Both the position numbers and the translations under genes were made by a program. Positions 25,345 to 34,025 of a stretch of 55,308 nucleotides of DNA are shown here, piece after piece. Each line of letters begins with the position of its first letter. Positions within the stretch are counted from its first letter, which is position 1. The stretch comes from Anaerolineales bacterium (lineage in GTDB: Bacteria > Chloroflexota > Anaerolineae > Anaerolineales > JABWBV01), in NCBI GenBank assembly GCA_020634875.1, contig JACKAX010000024.1:1-55308 (forward strand), read 5' to 3'. Under the pieces are notes generated by a model. It was not told the origin of the DNA, ran no database searches, and was given only the letters and a program-made list of their open reading frames with translations.

Positions 25345-25853
25345 ATGATTGAACGACTCTTTGTTTATGGAACTTTAGGTCCTGGACGGCTGAATGAGCA
25401 CATACTCACCCAAATCGGTGGTTCATGGGAGGCCGCGTCGGTGACCGGAACCCTCCGGCAGGATGGTTGGGGCGCAGCGATGGGCTATCCGGGGATCGAT
25501 CTGGATGAAAATGGTGATGAAATTCATGGCTTTGTTTTCAGTTCGATCATCGCCTCCCCTTTGTCACGATTGCCAACACCGACCAGGATTTTGATAACGT
25601 CTCTCGCCTCAATCGTGAAGGCGTGTACCGTATCAACATCGGCGTCAGTAAAGAGACCTTTATGAACGTCATTGGAGAAACCGACTCCGATGTGGATTAT
25701 TCCGCCCTGAACACCTTCCTCCCTCACCTGGATTACGCCAAACAAAACTTTCTCTGTATCCTCAGCCCCTCTGGCGAAAACGTAGAAGCGACCAAACGCC
25801 TCATCGAAGAAGCGCACGCACTTGCAGCCAAACGTTATCAACGTCTTTCGTGA
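25345..25853 (+). pseudogene. Chimeric remnant: gamma-glutamylcyclotransferase 5' end joined to DUF6194-like 3' end
   Basis: GGAGG and the ATG at 25345 open a frame whose first 65 or so residues look like a GGCT-fold protein (Leu-Phe-Val-Tyr-Gly-Thr-Leu, then Gly-Tyr-Pro-Gly-Ile-Asp-Leu-Asp-Glu-Asn-Gly-Asp-Glu-Ile-His-Gly-Phe). After about 25540 that frame turns into low-quality sequence and stops at 25665. From about 25545 another frame gives the C-terminal two thirds of a DUF6194-like protein, with Gly-Val-Tyr-Arg-Ile-Asn-Ile-Gly-Val-Ser-Lys-Glu-Thr-Phe, ending at 25853. Neither family is complete. An out-of-frame deletion fusing two adjacent genes explains this best. The DUF6194 assignment is from memory. 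Confidence 0.7.
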
Positions 25854-25862
25854 AAAGCACTT

Positions 25863-25929
25863 TCATTACCAAAACTCTTCGCGGAACGGTTCCGCGTCTC
25901 ATCTCACTACCAAAAGTCCTCGCGGAACG
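25863..25929. repeat. Two 26-bp direct repeats before galT
   Basis: The 26-bp copies at 25863-25888 and 25904-25929 differ at 3 positions and both end in cgcggaacg. The first is followed by ttccgcg, making a small palindrome. Together with the following cattccgaccgaaggg word, they fill the gap between the chimeric pseudogene and convergent galT. Confidence 0.75.
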
Positions 25930-25980
25930 ATAACTGTTGTCATTCCGACCGAAGGGAGGAATCCCTAATACGCTCCTCGA

Positions 25981-27030
25981 TCAAGCACCCTCGTGGGAAT
26001 CCTGACTTTTATAATGCACTTCCGCCTGCTCCCGCAACCGCGCCGCCGCCTGTTCCGCCGTCAAATCCCGCTGTGCCTCCGCCATCATCTCATACCCAAC
26101 CATAAACTTCTTCACCGTCGCCGAGCGAAGCAGGGGCGGATAAAAGTGGGCGTGTAATTGCCAATGTTCGTGGTTTTCATCTATAAATGGCGCGCCATGC
26201 CATCCCATCGAGTAGGGGAACGAAGTTTCAAACAAATTATCGTACCGGGTCAGCAACCGTTTCAGAATGTCCGCCAGCGCATCCCGTTGCGCCTCGCCCA
26301 AATCCGGCAGACGATGGCCATGCGCCCGCGGCGTCAGTAAAATCTCAAACGGCCACACCGCCCAATAAGGAACTAGCGCCACCCAATCTTCATTTTCGAC
26401 CACTACACGTTCCCCCAACTTCAATTCCAAATCCAGATAATCTAACAACAGCGCACGCCCATGTTCGGCAAAATATGCTCGTTGATGCTCGTCCTCCTTG
26501 CGCGGCTCGTTAGGAATTTCCGTCATCGTCCAAATTTGCCCATGTGGATGGGGATTCGAACAGCCCATGATCGCCCCCTTATTCTCAAACACCTGAACCC
26601 ACCGGAACCGTTGACCAAGTTCAGCGGTTTGCGCTGCCCAAACATCCACCACCCCGCGAATCTCGCTAACCTCCATCTCCGGCAGCGTCACATCATGCCG
26701 CGGGGAAAAGCAGATCACCCGGCTGGTTCCCGCCACACTTTGGGCTTGCAGGAGTCCGTTCGCGTGGGATTCATTCGGCGTATCAGGAAGCAGCGCGGCA
26801 AAATCGTTGTCAAACACAAACGTACTCGCGAAATCCGGGTTCCGCAACCCGCCCGCGCGTTCATTGCGCGGGCACAGGTAGCACTTCGGATCATACGCGG
26901 GGCGGTTGTCCGGCGGGAGTTTCTCCACCTGTCCGAGCCAGGGGCGTTTGGTGCGGTGCGGGGAAACGAGAACCCATTCTCCAGTGAGCGGGTTGAAACG
27001 ACGGTGAGGGTGTTCGGTAGGATTAAACAT
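25981..27030 (-). CDS. galT: Galactose-1-phosphate uridylyltransferase
   Basis: 349 residues. The active-site His-Pro-His is in Asn-Pro-His-Pro-His-Gly-Gln-Ile-Trp, with the nucleophilic second His. Zinc-site cysteines are in Cys-Tyr-Leu-Cys-Pro, and the start [17 protein letters not shown] is highly typical. It swaps UMP between UDP-glucose and galactose-1-phosphate in the Leloir pathway. galK and galE are not in the window, although the SDR at 27668 is a distant epimerase relative. Confidence 0.95.
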   Translation of the reverse strand: MFNPTEHPHRRFNPLTGEWVLVSPHRTKRPWLGQVEKLPPDNRPAYDPKCYLCPRNERAGGLRNPDFASTFVFDNDFAALLPDTPNESHANGLLQAQSVAGTSRVICFSPRHDVTLPEMEVSEIRGVVDVWAAQTAELGQRFRWVQVFENKGAIMGCSNPHPHGQIWTMTEIPNEPRKEDEHQRAYFAEHGRALLLDYLDLELKLGERVVVENEDWVALVPYWAVWPFEILLTPRAHGHRLPDLGEAQRDALADILKRLLTRYDNLFETSFPYSMGWHGAPFIDENHEHWQLHAHFYPPLLRSATVKKFMVGYEMMAEAQRDLTAEQAAARLREQAEVHYKSQDSHEGA

Positions 27031-27111
27031 AGAAACGTAAAATGTAAAACGTAGAACAAAAGCGGGGAGGAGTAGTAGTCTAGCCCCTTGTGGGCGTCAC
27101 CCTTGTGAGCG

Positions 27112-27552
27112 TCACGCTGTCGCCGCCAGCACGCCGCCGATAATGACCAAAATCGCGGCCAACAGCAGTTTCCCGGAGTTTACTGTGTGCCATTCGGCTA
27201 GCAGGATTAACCCGATCACCACCGTGACCAGGGTATTCATGTTATACAGCGGCACCAATTGGCTGATTTGCCCGCCATATTTTTGAAGGGCAAGCGCAAT
27301 CCCAGCCATGCCAATCGTCCAAAACAGCGCGTAAAGCCCTGCATAAAGCATCCCATTCGCTGGAAACGTCGCATTTTTCTGCACAAGCATAAACACGCCG
27401 CCCATGATCACCGTCCCAACGCCAATCGTCATCAGATATGCGCCGGTGCTGATCGTGGTTTGGCTGCTCAACTTTTGGAAGATGCCTGCCACGCCAAACA
27501 AAATGGCGGGAAGGATGCCGCCTAACAAAATGGAAATCGTTTTTGCTTCCAT
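27112..27552 (-). CDS. Half-size EamA-like (DMT superfamily) membrane transporter
   Basis: 146 residues from the ATG at 27552, chosen because GGAG lies just upstream. Five hydrophobic segments with Gly-rich turns and a final Leu-Leu-Leu-Ala-Ala-Ile-Leu-Val-Ile-Ile-Gly-Gly resemble one half of a drug/metabolite transporter. Such half-size members work as dimers. The substrate is unknown. Confidence 0.7.
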   Translation of the reverse strand: MEAKTISILLGGILPAILFGVAGIFQKLSSQTTISTGAYLMTIGVGTVIMGGVFMLVQKNATFPANGMLYAGLYALFWTIGMAGIALALQKYGGQISQLVPLYNMNTLVTVVIGLILLAEWHTVNSGKLLLAAILVIIGGVLAATA

Positions 27553-27573
27553 ATTCTCCAACTTAAAAAAAGA

Positions 27574-27600
27574 TCGCAACCAAACTTCCAGGTTGCGGGA
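27574..27600. repeat. Short hairpin upstream of the EamA-like gene
   Basis: gcaacc and ggttgc flank a 9-nt loop between about 27580 and 27600. On the - strand it would lie in the 5' leader of the transporter gene. It is weak evidence of a terminator or leader structure; an A-run on the + strand becomes a T-run on the - strand after the hairpin, so an intrinsic terminator reading leftwards is possible. Confidence 0.4.
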
Positions 27601-27667
27601 AGCAATTGTACTCGTAGAGGTGATTAGGTGGGGGAGTATCCGCTAAAGAGTATTCTAAAAGTGCATC

Positions 27668-28453
27668 CTAGGCCTCTAACCCTGGCAACCGGACACTTAA
27701 CGAAGGCATCTCTGCACGGGGATCAATCATTCGCTGATCAAACACAAACGCTTCATTCGGCACGACTTGCCATTGATTTCCATGCACCGTATTAAGGGCG
27801 GATGCAATTTCATAAAACGTCCATTTCTCATTTGAATCCAGCAAATACCGTCCCGGCGCGCCCTGCGAAAGACGGAATAACGCGGCGGCAGTATCCACAG
27901 TGAACGAACATGCGGGATACCACCGCTTACTTGCCTCAATCGGTCCGTTTTTCGCCTGATCGTAAAAAAAGCCAAGCATGTTATTCGTCCCCGGCGAGTT
28001 GCCGATCTGCCACCCAATCCGGGCGACGACGGTATTCGGGTATGCGAGTGCGCGTTCTTCTCCCATCCACTTTTCATATCCGTACCCTTCGCGGGCGTCC
28101 GGCGTCGTGTCTAGGGTGAACGGCCCCTTCGCATCGTCTGTAAATACCATTACCGAACTCGTAAACACAAACCGGATACCCATCTCTGCAGTAAGTCGGG
28201 CTAGAGTGGACGTCCATTCGACGTTAACCACCCATCCCTCATTTTCCCGCCCTGTTGGCTGAGAAACGGTCGCGAGGTGGAAAACACCGTCAGGTGCGGT
28301 CTTCTGCAAATAGACGCGCATCTGTTTCTCTTCTTCCAACGAAACCGCGCGGCGATCCCACGGAATGACGGTGATGTTTTGTGCTTGAAGATAGTGGGTG
28401 AGGGCGGTCCCCAACCCACCTGATGCACCTGTGATGATAACTCTTTGTGCCAT
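27668..28453 (-). CDS. NAD(P)-dependent sugar epimerase/dehydratase-like SDR
   Basis: 261 residues from the ATG at 28453. The cofactor motif is Ile-Thr-Gly-Ala-Ser-Gly-Gly-Leu-Gly at the N-terminus. The catalytic group is Ser/Thr in Phe-Thr-Ser-Ser-Val-Met-Val-Phe and Tyr-x-x-x-Lys in Tyr-Gly-Tyr-Glu-Lys. It resembles RmlD-type dTDP-sugar reductases. The frame is open upstream to 28774, but that region is inside mmsA. It begins 1 bp after the mmsA stop and so is co-transcribed with it. Confidence 0.82.
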   Translation of the reverse strand: MAQRVIITGASGGLGTALTHYLQAQNITVIPWDRRAVSLEEEKQMRVYLQKTAPDGVFHLATVSQPTGRENEGWVVNVEWTSTLARLTAEMGIRFVFTSSVMVFTDDAKGPFTLDTTPDAREGYGYEKWMGEERALAYPNTVVARIGWQIGNSPGTNNMLGFFYDQAKNGPIEASKRWYPACSFTVDTAAALFRLSQGAPGRYLLDSNEKWTFYEIASALNTVHGNQWQVVPNEAFVFDQRMIDPRAEMPSLSVRLPGLEA

Positions 28454-28454
28454 G

Positions 28455-29924
28455 CTAAAACTGCCTGCTCCAATCCTTCGGCCACCGTTCGACCACCACT
28501 TTCGTCTGTGTGAAGAACTCCACCGCGTGTTTTCCTTGCCCGTGCAGGGTGCCAAAGAAACTATCCTTCCACCCGCTGAAGGGGAAATACGCCATCGGCG
28601 CGGCCACCCCGATGTTGATGCCAATATTCCCCGCGTCGGCATCGTGCCGGAATTTGCGCGCCGCCGCGCCACTGCTCGTAAACAGACACGCCATATTGCC
28701 GTACTGCCCACTGTTGACCAACTCAATCGCATCTTCGACCGTGTCCAAATGCACCATACCCAGCACCGGCCCAAAAATCTCCGTGCGAATCACCTCCCCC
28801 TGCGGATTCAACCCGCATAACAATGTGGGGTGCAAAAAACTTCCGCCCTCATACCCCCCGACCGCTTTCCCACGCCCGTCTACCACGAGTTCTGCCCCTT
28901 CCGAAACCCCCCTCGCGATCAGCCCCTCGATCCGGGCTTTGGACGCGTGGGTGATGACTGGCCCCATCTGCACCCCGTCATCCAGCCCGAACCCGGTCAC
29001 ACGTTGGAGCGCGGCGTCCGCGAGGGCGGGGGTGAAGATCTCATCCGCCTTGCCCACCGTGAAAACGAGGGAGGTTGCCAGACAACGTTGCCCCGCGCAT
29101 CCGAACGCACTATCCGCGATGATTTTGGTCGTCATATCTACTTCCGCGTCGGGGAGGATGATGGTGGGGTTTTTCGCCCCGCCCTGGGCCTGGACGCGTT
29201 TCCCATTCAACGACGCGCGGCTGTACACATGTTTGGCGACCGCGGTCGAACCGACAAACGTCACCCCGCGAATGGTCGGGTGATCGAGAATCGCGTTCAC
29301 CGTTTCTACCCCGCCGTTGACCATGTTCACCACCCCTGGCGGAAAGCCACATTGATCAAGCAGTTCAAACACTTTTTGCATGGTGAGCGGCACGCGCTCA
29401 GAGGGTTTGACGATGTAGGTGTTGCCGCATGCGAGGGCATAGGGCAGATACCAAAACGGGATCATCCCCGGAAAGTTGAACGGTGCAATCGTGGCAACGA
29501 CCCCGACCGGCTGACGGATCATGTATTCGTCAATCCCACTGGCGACATCTTCCAATACATCGCCAAGCATCATCGTGGGGGTCCCGCAGGCGACTTCGAC
29601 GTTTTCGATGGCGCGGCGCATTTCGCCTACGGATTCGCCGTACACTTTGCCGTTTTCGAGGGTGATCGTGCGAGCGAGTTCATCCAGATGTTCTTCCATC
29701 AGGGCTTTGAGCTTGAAGAGGGGCTGGATGCGATCTCCAGGCGGGGTGTTGCGCCACGCGGGATACGCGTTCGCTGCGGCCCGCGCGGCCTCGTCCACCA
29801 CGCTGGCGGCGCAGAGAGGTGTCCGGGCGAGAAGTTCTTGGGAGGCGGGGTTGATCACATCCAAATATTCCGCGGCGTGATCCTCGCGCCATTGACCGTT
29901 GATGTAGTTGAGCACTTTTTGCAT
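28455..29924 (-). CDS. mmsA: CoA-acylating methylmalonate-semialdehyde dehydrogenase
   Basis: 489 residues from the ATG at 29924, with GAGG upstream. The catalytic Cys lies in Gly-Cys-Ala-Gly-Gln-Arg-Cys-Leu-Ala, and the C-terminal [11 protein letters not shown]-x-Leu-His-Gly-Gln-Gly-Lys is the specific MmsA signature. It oxidises (methyl)malonate semialdehyde to propionyl- or acetyl-CoA with NAD+, in valine, inositol or beta-alanine breakdown. It could feed acyl-CoA into the metabolism suggested by the first 10 kb. It is followed by the SDR gene. Confidence 0.93.
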   Translation of the reverse strand: MQKVLNYINGQWREDHAAEYLDVINPASQELLARTPLCAASVVDEAARAAANAYPAWRNTPPGDRIQPLFKLKALMEEHLDELARTITLENGKVYGESVGEMRRAIENVEVACGTPTMMLGDVLEDVASGIDEYMIRQPVGVVATIAPFNFPGMIPFWYLPYALACGNTYIVKPSERVPLTMQKVFELLDQCGFPPGVVNMVNGGVETVNAILDHPTIRGVTFVGSTAVAKHVYSRASLNGKRVQAQGGAKNPTIILPDAEVDMTTKIIADSAFGCAGQRCLATSLVFTVGKADEIFTPALADAALQRVTGFGLDDGVQMGPVITHASKARIEGLIARGVSEGAELVVDGRGKAVGGYEGGSFLHPTLLCGLNPQGEVIRTEIFGPVLGMVHLDTVEDAIELVNSGQYGNMACLFTSSGAAARKFRHDADAGNIGINIGVAAPMAYFPFSGWKDSFFGTLHGQGKHAVEFFTQTKVVVERWPKDWSRQF

Positions 29925-30048
29925 GGGAGACCTCTTGATATAAAAATGATTGAGAAATTTAAAGGGACGCGTGAAAGATACGCCTGGCTCGGATTTTACC
30001 CGCGCCGTGCAAAAATAGGTCTGCACAATCGGATGAAAAGCGATGTTT

Positions 30049-30438
30049 TTAGAAAAAAGGCCCCTGGCCTTTTTGATAGAGGTGAACGACTATTCCTGTG
30101 ATAGCCCCATATATAGCGCACAAGCAACCATTTAAGATGAGACCGCTCAATATGGCGACAAGTATGGTGAATAGATTATCGAAGGAAGGCGTTTGGCCCT
30201 GAAATAAATATTGCCACACCCCAATCGCCGGGCCAATGATCATGCCAACAACACCGCCAAGGGTTGCGAAATCTCGTATCCGGGTAGGGCGGGCAACCAG
30301 AATTGCGCCGAGCGTTCCCAAGACTGGTCCGAGGAATTTGTTGTTTAACCATAGGATCAGGATGATAGAGACAGCAAGGCCAGCTAATATTCCGAGGATT
30401 GTATAACGGGTTGGCTGCACTGTTTCCGCTTTCATCAT
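30049..30438 (-). CDS. Small membrane protein of unknown function
   Basis: 129 residues with four hydrophobic segments rich in Gly and small residues ([14 protein letters not shown]). I recognise no family. The start is 3 bp after the stop of the adjacent CooC gene, so it is the last member of the Wood-Ljungdahl transcription unit or a read-through gene. Nothing links it functionally yet. Confidence 0.6.
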   Translation of the reverse strand: MMKAETVQPTRYTILGILAGLAVSIILILWLNNKFLGPVLGTLGAILVARPTRIRDFATLGGVVGMIIGPAIGVWQYLFQGQTPSFDNLFTILVAILSGLILNGCLCAIYGAITGIVVHLYQKGQGPFF

Positions 30439-30440
30439 CT

Positions 30441-31226
30441 TTACAAAATCCTTTGCATCATTTCTGCCACTGCCTGGTAGACCGGCGATTCGTCCCCCAT
30501 TTGTACAAGGGGAACCCCACTGAATTCGGCTTCTTCCATCTCTTCGCTGGCGGGGATGGTGCCTAAGAGTGGCAGACCGATTTCGGCGACGAATGCTTTA
30601 ACGGGATCAGGCAGAGGGCCGTTGACCCGATTGACAACGAGATAGGTGTTTTCAATGCGGATGTCCATGTCGTTGCGGAACCCGGCGATGCGCTCTGCCG
30701 CGACCAACCCCCGCCGCGAGGGGTCACTGACCACGATCAGGTGTTGCACGTCGCGCGTGGTGCGGCGGCTGAGGTGCTCCATCCCCGCTTCGTTGTCAAT
30801 GATTACATAACGATAGTTTTTGCTGATCGAGTCCACGACCTCGCGCAGGTTGTGGTTGACCGCGCAGTAGCACCCCGGCCCTTCCGAGCGGCCCATCGCA
30901 ATCAGGTCGAACTGTTCGCCTTCCGCCAGCGAACTGCGGATTTGTAGATCGAGATAGTCTCGTTTGGACATTCCCCCTTCCAGCGCGCCCATCGCTGCCC
31001 CGCCCTGAAGCAGGGCTTCTTTCACCTGTCCGAGCATGTCCTCCCGGATGTCCCCTACGGTCCAATCTAAGTCTAGGCCCAGCGCCATGTTCAGGTTACT
31101 GCTGGGGTCGGCGTCAATCGCTAGCACGGCACCCGGCTGGTTTTGTACAAGGAATTTGATGATCAAGGCAGCTACCGTTGTTTTTCCGACACCGCCTTTT
31201 CCTGCGAGGGCAATGGTTGTGGTCAA
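30441..31226 (-). CDS. cooC: CooC-type CODH nickel-insertion ATPase, copy 1
   Basis: 261 residues, a MinD/ParA-like ATPase with the deviant Walker A Gly-Lys-Gly-Gly-Val-Gly-Lys-Thr-Thr near residue 10. It has the Asp-Ala-Asp-Pro-Ser-Ser-Asn-Leu-Asn switch region and a Gly-Cys-Tyr-Cys metal-type Cys pair, as in CooC dimers that bind nickel. It matures the C-cluster of CODH. The start is TTG at 31226 with AAGGAG 6 nt upstream, immediately after the stop of copy 2, so the two are coupled. Confidence 0.87.
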   Translation of the reverse strand: MTTTIALAGKGGVGKTTVAALIIKFLVQNQPGAVLAIDADPSSNLNMALGLDLDWTVGDIREDMLGQVKEALLQGGAAMGALEGGMSKRDYLDLQIRSSLAEGEQFDLIAMGRSEGPGCYCAVNHNLREVVDSISKNYRYVIIDNEAGMEHLSRRTTRDVQHLIVVSDPSRRGLVAAERIAGFRNDMDIRIENTYLVVNRVNGPLPDPVKAFVAEIGLPLLGTIPASEEMEEAEFSGVPLVQMGDESPVYQAVAEMMQRIL

Positions 31227-32003
31227 TTACGACTCCTTATTTTTGAGTTTTTCTGCAATTTTCTCCGCAGCAAGTCTCACCGCGGGAACATAATCATACA
31301 CAGCTTCCCCCAACCGATCTGCTTCCTGCACATTCAAATCAGCGGGGAGATAGCCCAAAAACGGAATGCCAGGGGTTTCGCGCGAGAGAAAATCGGCTTC
31401 TTCCTCCCCCCGAACTTTATTTCCCACCAGGTACAACCGCTTTAAGCCGATATCGTTTGCCAGCTTTTTGATCTGCGTCGCCGTACCAAGACTGCGTCGG
31501 GTGGGTTCGACGACAACGATCATCGCATCTACGAAATCCACCGTTGCCCGCCCCAGATGTTCCACGCCCGCATACATATCGAGGAGCAGGACTTCGTCAT
31601 CCCGGAAAAGCAGGTGCGTGAACAGCGTTTTGAGCATGGCGCTCTCCGGGCAGATGCACCCGCTTCCCCCGAGGTCCACCGCGCCCATTTCAAGTAGTCG
31701 GACCCCGCGATGGAGGACGCTAAACCGTTCGGGGATGTCATCCACGCGCGGGTTAATGGTGAAGAAGCCGCCTACAGTGCCGGGTTTCGCGCCGGTGCGC
31801 TCTTCGATTAGGGCATCCATTTCGGCGATGGGATGCAGTTGGGCACGGAGGGTGTTGGGGAATCCCAGTGCCCCCGCGAGGCAAGGGGAAGGATCAGCGT
31901 CCACGGCGAGGACATCCCGACCAGCATCCGCATATATTTGAGCAAGTAACGCGGCGAGAGTGGTTTTTCCCACCCCACCTTTTCCTGTAATGGCTAGTTT
32001 CAT
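31227..32003 (-). CDS. CooC-type CODH/ACS maturation ATPase, copy 2
   Basis: 258 residues from the ATG at 32003. Walker A is Gly-Lys-Gly-Gly-Val-Gly-Lys-Thr-Thr, and the metal pair is Gly-Cys-Ile-Cys. It is a diverged paralogue of the gene that follows. In acetogens, related ATPases (CooC, AcsF) serve CODH and ACS separately, so this pair may be split between the two nickel sites; which copy does which cannot be told from the sequence. Confidence 0.85.
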   Translation of the reverse strand: MKLAITGKGGVGKTTLAALLAQIYADAGRDVLAVDADPSPCLAGALGFPNTLRAQLHPIAEMDALIEERTGAKPGTVGGFFTINPRVDDIPERFSVLHRGVRLLEMGAVDLGGSGCICPESAMLKTLFTHLLFRDDEVLLLDMYAGVEHLGRATVDFVDAMIVVVEPTRRSLGTATQIKKLANDIGLKRLYLVGNKVRGEEEADFLSRETPGIPFLGYLPADLNVQEADRLGEAVYDYVPAVRLAAEKIAEKLKNKES

Positions 32004-32072
32004 ATTTTTAGTGGGAGAAGTGTCGAAATTTCGAGGAGGTGGAGAGACCTCCACCTCCTCGAAATTTCGTGA

Positions 32073-32402
32073 TTAAACAAATCCACGCGAAATTGCTTCT
32101 TCGCGCAGGGTTTGGATGACTTTTGCGAGATCAATTCCGTTCGGACAGAGGTTTTCGGAGGTTTCTAACACTACTTCTGACCAAATTGTACGGCTGGTGA
32201 AGACTTCGGGGTCGTTGAGCAGGATAAGCTGGACGATGATCCCCATTGCGAGGTCAGCTTCCTCTTCGGGAAAGACATATTCCGAGCAAACACCACAACT
32301 CCGGCAGCGGCGTAAATCTACACCCTGGTTGAGCATGACGCGGCGAAGGGAGAGAGAAGAGATGGTTTCGAGCATCTGGAAAGGATGGTACGCAGACAAC
32401 AT
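32073..32402 (-). CDS. Minimal HdrC-like iron-sulfur protein
   Basis: 109 residues. Only four cysteines matter: C33, C36, C39 in Cys-Arg-Ser-Cys-Gly-Val-Cys, and C86 in Leu-Cys-Pro-Asn-Gly-Ile-Asp-Leu. The C-terminal Gly-Ile-Asp-Leu-Ala-Lys-Val-Ile-Gln-Thr-Leu-Arg strongly recalls heterodisulfide reductase subunit C. HdrC has two full 4Fe-4S motifs; here the set suffices for one split cluster. It lies just downstream of the MetV-MetF gene, so it may pass electrons to or from methylene-THF reductase. I see no clear ribosome site, so the start is uncertain. Confidence 0.6.
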   Translation of the reverse strand: MLSAYHPFQMLETISSLSLRRVMLNQGVDLRRCRSCGVCSEYVFPEEEADLAMGIIVQLILLNDPEVFTSRTIWSEVVLETSENLCPNGIDLAKVIQTLREEAISRGFV

Positions 32403-32467
32403 TGAAATTCACAGATGGTGAAAATCATCTTGTCTATTTTTTCTATGCCTTCTGTGTACCCTTGAAT

Positions 32468-33952
32468 TTATGCGGGCAAGGCTTCTGATTCGTGTGGAGC
32501 AGGATCACCAGGCGGAACGCGCATCAGTCCGGCATCTTTCACGATGCGAGGAACGATGGATTCCCAACCCACAGCCATCAGGTGAATGCCATGAACGCCT
32601 TGTTTATACCGGATTTTCTCGATCAATTCCAGGGCAATTTGCACGCCTTCTTCTTCTGCTCCGTCACCGGCTTTTTCCATTCGCTCTAACAAGGGTTGAG
32701 GTATCGTCACACCTGGGACTTCATGGTGCATGTATTTGGCCACTTTTAGCGATTTGAGGGGCGTAATGCCCACAAGGATAAACACCTTATCGAGAATGTT
32801 CCGCCTGGCGAGTTCGTTCAGCCATATGTCAAACCCGTCAGGATCAAAGACGAGATTGGTCTGGAAGAACTGTGCGCCAGCATTGATCTTCTTATGTTCT
32901 CGGATCGCCTGAAACCGTGGCTCAGACGCAAACGGAGAAGCCGCTGCCCCGAGAAAGAATTGTGGCGGGAATTTCATGGAACGTTGATCGAGGTATTTCC
33001 CCTCGTCACGCATTTTACGAAGGATCCAAAGCATTTGGATGGAGTCAATGTCGAGAATATCATTCCGCGCCATTGGAGTTGCACCCATTCGCGCACTATC
33101 GCCGGACAAGCAGAGGATGTTGCGAATGCCCATCGCACTCGCCCCAATCACTTCACCCTGTAAGCCGGTGCGGGTGCGATCGCGTGCGGCAATTTGCATG
33201 ACCGGTTCTGCGCCAACTTCGAGAGCGATCTTACTGCACGCAATGCTAGACATCCGTGGTGTTGCGGAAGGCGCATCGGTAAAGTTGACCGCAGTTACAT
33301 AGGGCATAACCATAGCAACGTCTTTTTTGAGTTTGTTTGTGGAAACAGTTTGGGGCGGCGCAACTTCTGTGGTGACGACGAATTCTCCCGCGCGCAGACG
33401 GCGTTCCAGCTCAGAAACGGGTTCGGTGTACGCGGGGGCATGGTATTCTGCATCTCCGCTCCACCAATCGGGTTGGCGAACCGGGCGGAAGATCGAATCC
33501 CAAGTTATTGTACGACGCACAGGGTCTTTTGCTGTGAGGCCGCGCGCAACGGTTTTTACTCCTAATTTCTTAACTTGTTGCACAACATCACCCCAGGTTT
33601 CGGTGCCTGTTTTATCCCAATCCATAGGTGGCAGGACTTCCAACAGCATTTCCTCCCGACCCAGGTGAAAAGCACGGTCATAGATTTTGTACCAAATGCA
33701 GGGCCGAGTTTCGTCTACGTAACAATGTTCGGATGTGGAGCCTCCACATGGACCATTGCGCGCGCCCTTAGGACATTCCATAGGACAAATAAAAGCAGTT
33801 TCTTGTAGCAGGCAGTTTCCGCACATCCGGCAACCGAACATTGGGCCTTTGACCATTTTTTCAACCGAGGCCAGCATTCGTGCGCCCAGCGGTTCGCGCT
33901 TGAACGGGGAGAACGGAGGCTGCCAGCGACGACCAGGTGTAAAGCCAGGCAT
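32468..33952 (-). CDS. metF: Methylenetetrahydrofolate reductase, MetV-MetF fusion
   Basis: 494 residues with GGAGG 6 nt before the ATG. The N-terminal part (1-150) is a MetV-type Cys-rich domain with C41, C44, C47, C56, C60, C69, C77 and C85. The C-terminal part (about 190-480) is a MetF TIM barrel with Thr-Thr-Glu-Val-Ala-Pro-Pro, Asp-Arg-Thr-Arg and Cys-Leu-Ser-Gly-Asp. In acetogens MetV and MetF are separate proteins; here they are one chain with the MetV part first. It reduces methylene-THF to methyl-THF, the methyl donor for AcsE. The adjacent TrxR-like and HdrC-like genes are candidate electron partners. Confidence 0.88.
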   Translation of the reverse strand: MPGFTPGRRWQPPFSPFKREPLGARMLASVEKMVKGPMFGCRMCGNCLLQETAFICPMECPKGARNGPCGGSTSEHCYVDETRPCIWYKIYDRAFHLGREEMLLEVLPPMDWDKTGTETWGDVVQQVKKLGVKTVARGLTAKDPVRRTITWDSIFRPVRQPDWWSGDAEYHAPAYTEPVSELERRLRAGEFVVTTEVAPPQTVSTNKLKKDVAMVMPYVTAVNFTDAPSATPRMSSIACSKIALEVGAEPVMQIAARDRTRTGLQGEVIGASAMGIRNILCLSGDSARMGATPMARNDILDIDSIQMLWILRKMRDEGKYLDQRSMKFPPQFFLGAAASPFASEPRFQAIREHKKINAGAQFFQTNLVFDPDGFDIWLNELARRNILDKVFILVGITPLKSLKVAKYMHHEVPGVTIPQPLLERMEKAGDGAEEEGVQIALELIEKIRYKQGVHGIHLMAVGWESIVPRIVKDAGLMRVPPGDPAPHESEALPA

Positions 33953-33981
33953 ATTGAACCTCCAGATAATGAGTGACGAGC

Positions 33982-34015
33982 GCTAAGGGATAAGTGTTTT
34001 CACTTATCCCTTAGC
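33982..34015. repeat. Perfect 15-bp inverted repeat, AAGTGATAAGTG family
   Basis: gctaagggataagtg and cacttatcccttagc around a TTTT loop. It fills the short gap between the TrxR-like and metF genes, inside the cluster. It shares the ataagtg word with the palindrome at 1744 and the hairpin at 40408. Confidence 0.9.
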
Positions 34016-34025
34016 ACTTGAAAAT

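Noticed and set aside
25854..25980. CRISPR-like direct repeats before galT
   Set aside because: Only two 26-bp imperfect copies with one 15-bp spacer and no cas genes.
28830..30101. 423-codon + strand ORF opposite mmsA
   Set aside because: The mmsA protein on the - strand is full length with its signature; the + strand frame has no recognisable domain.
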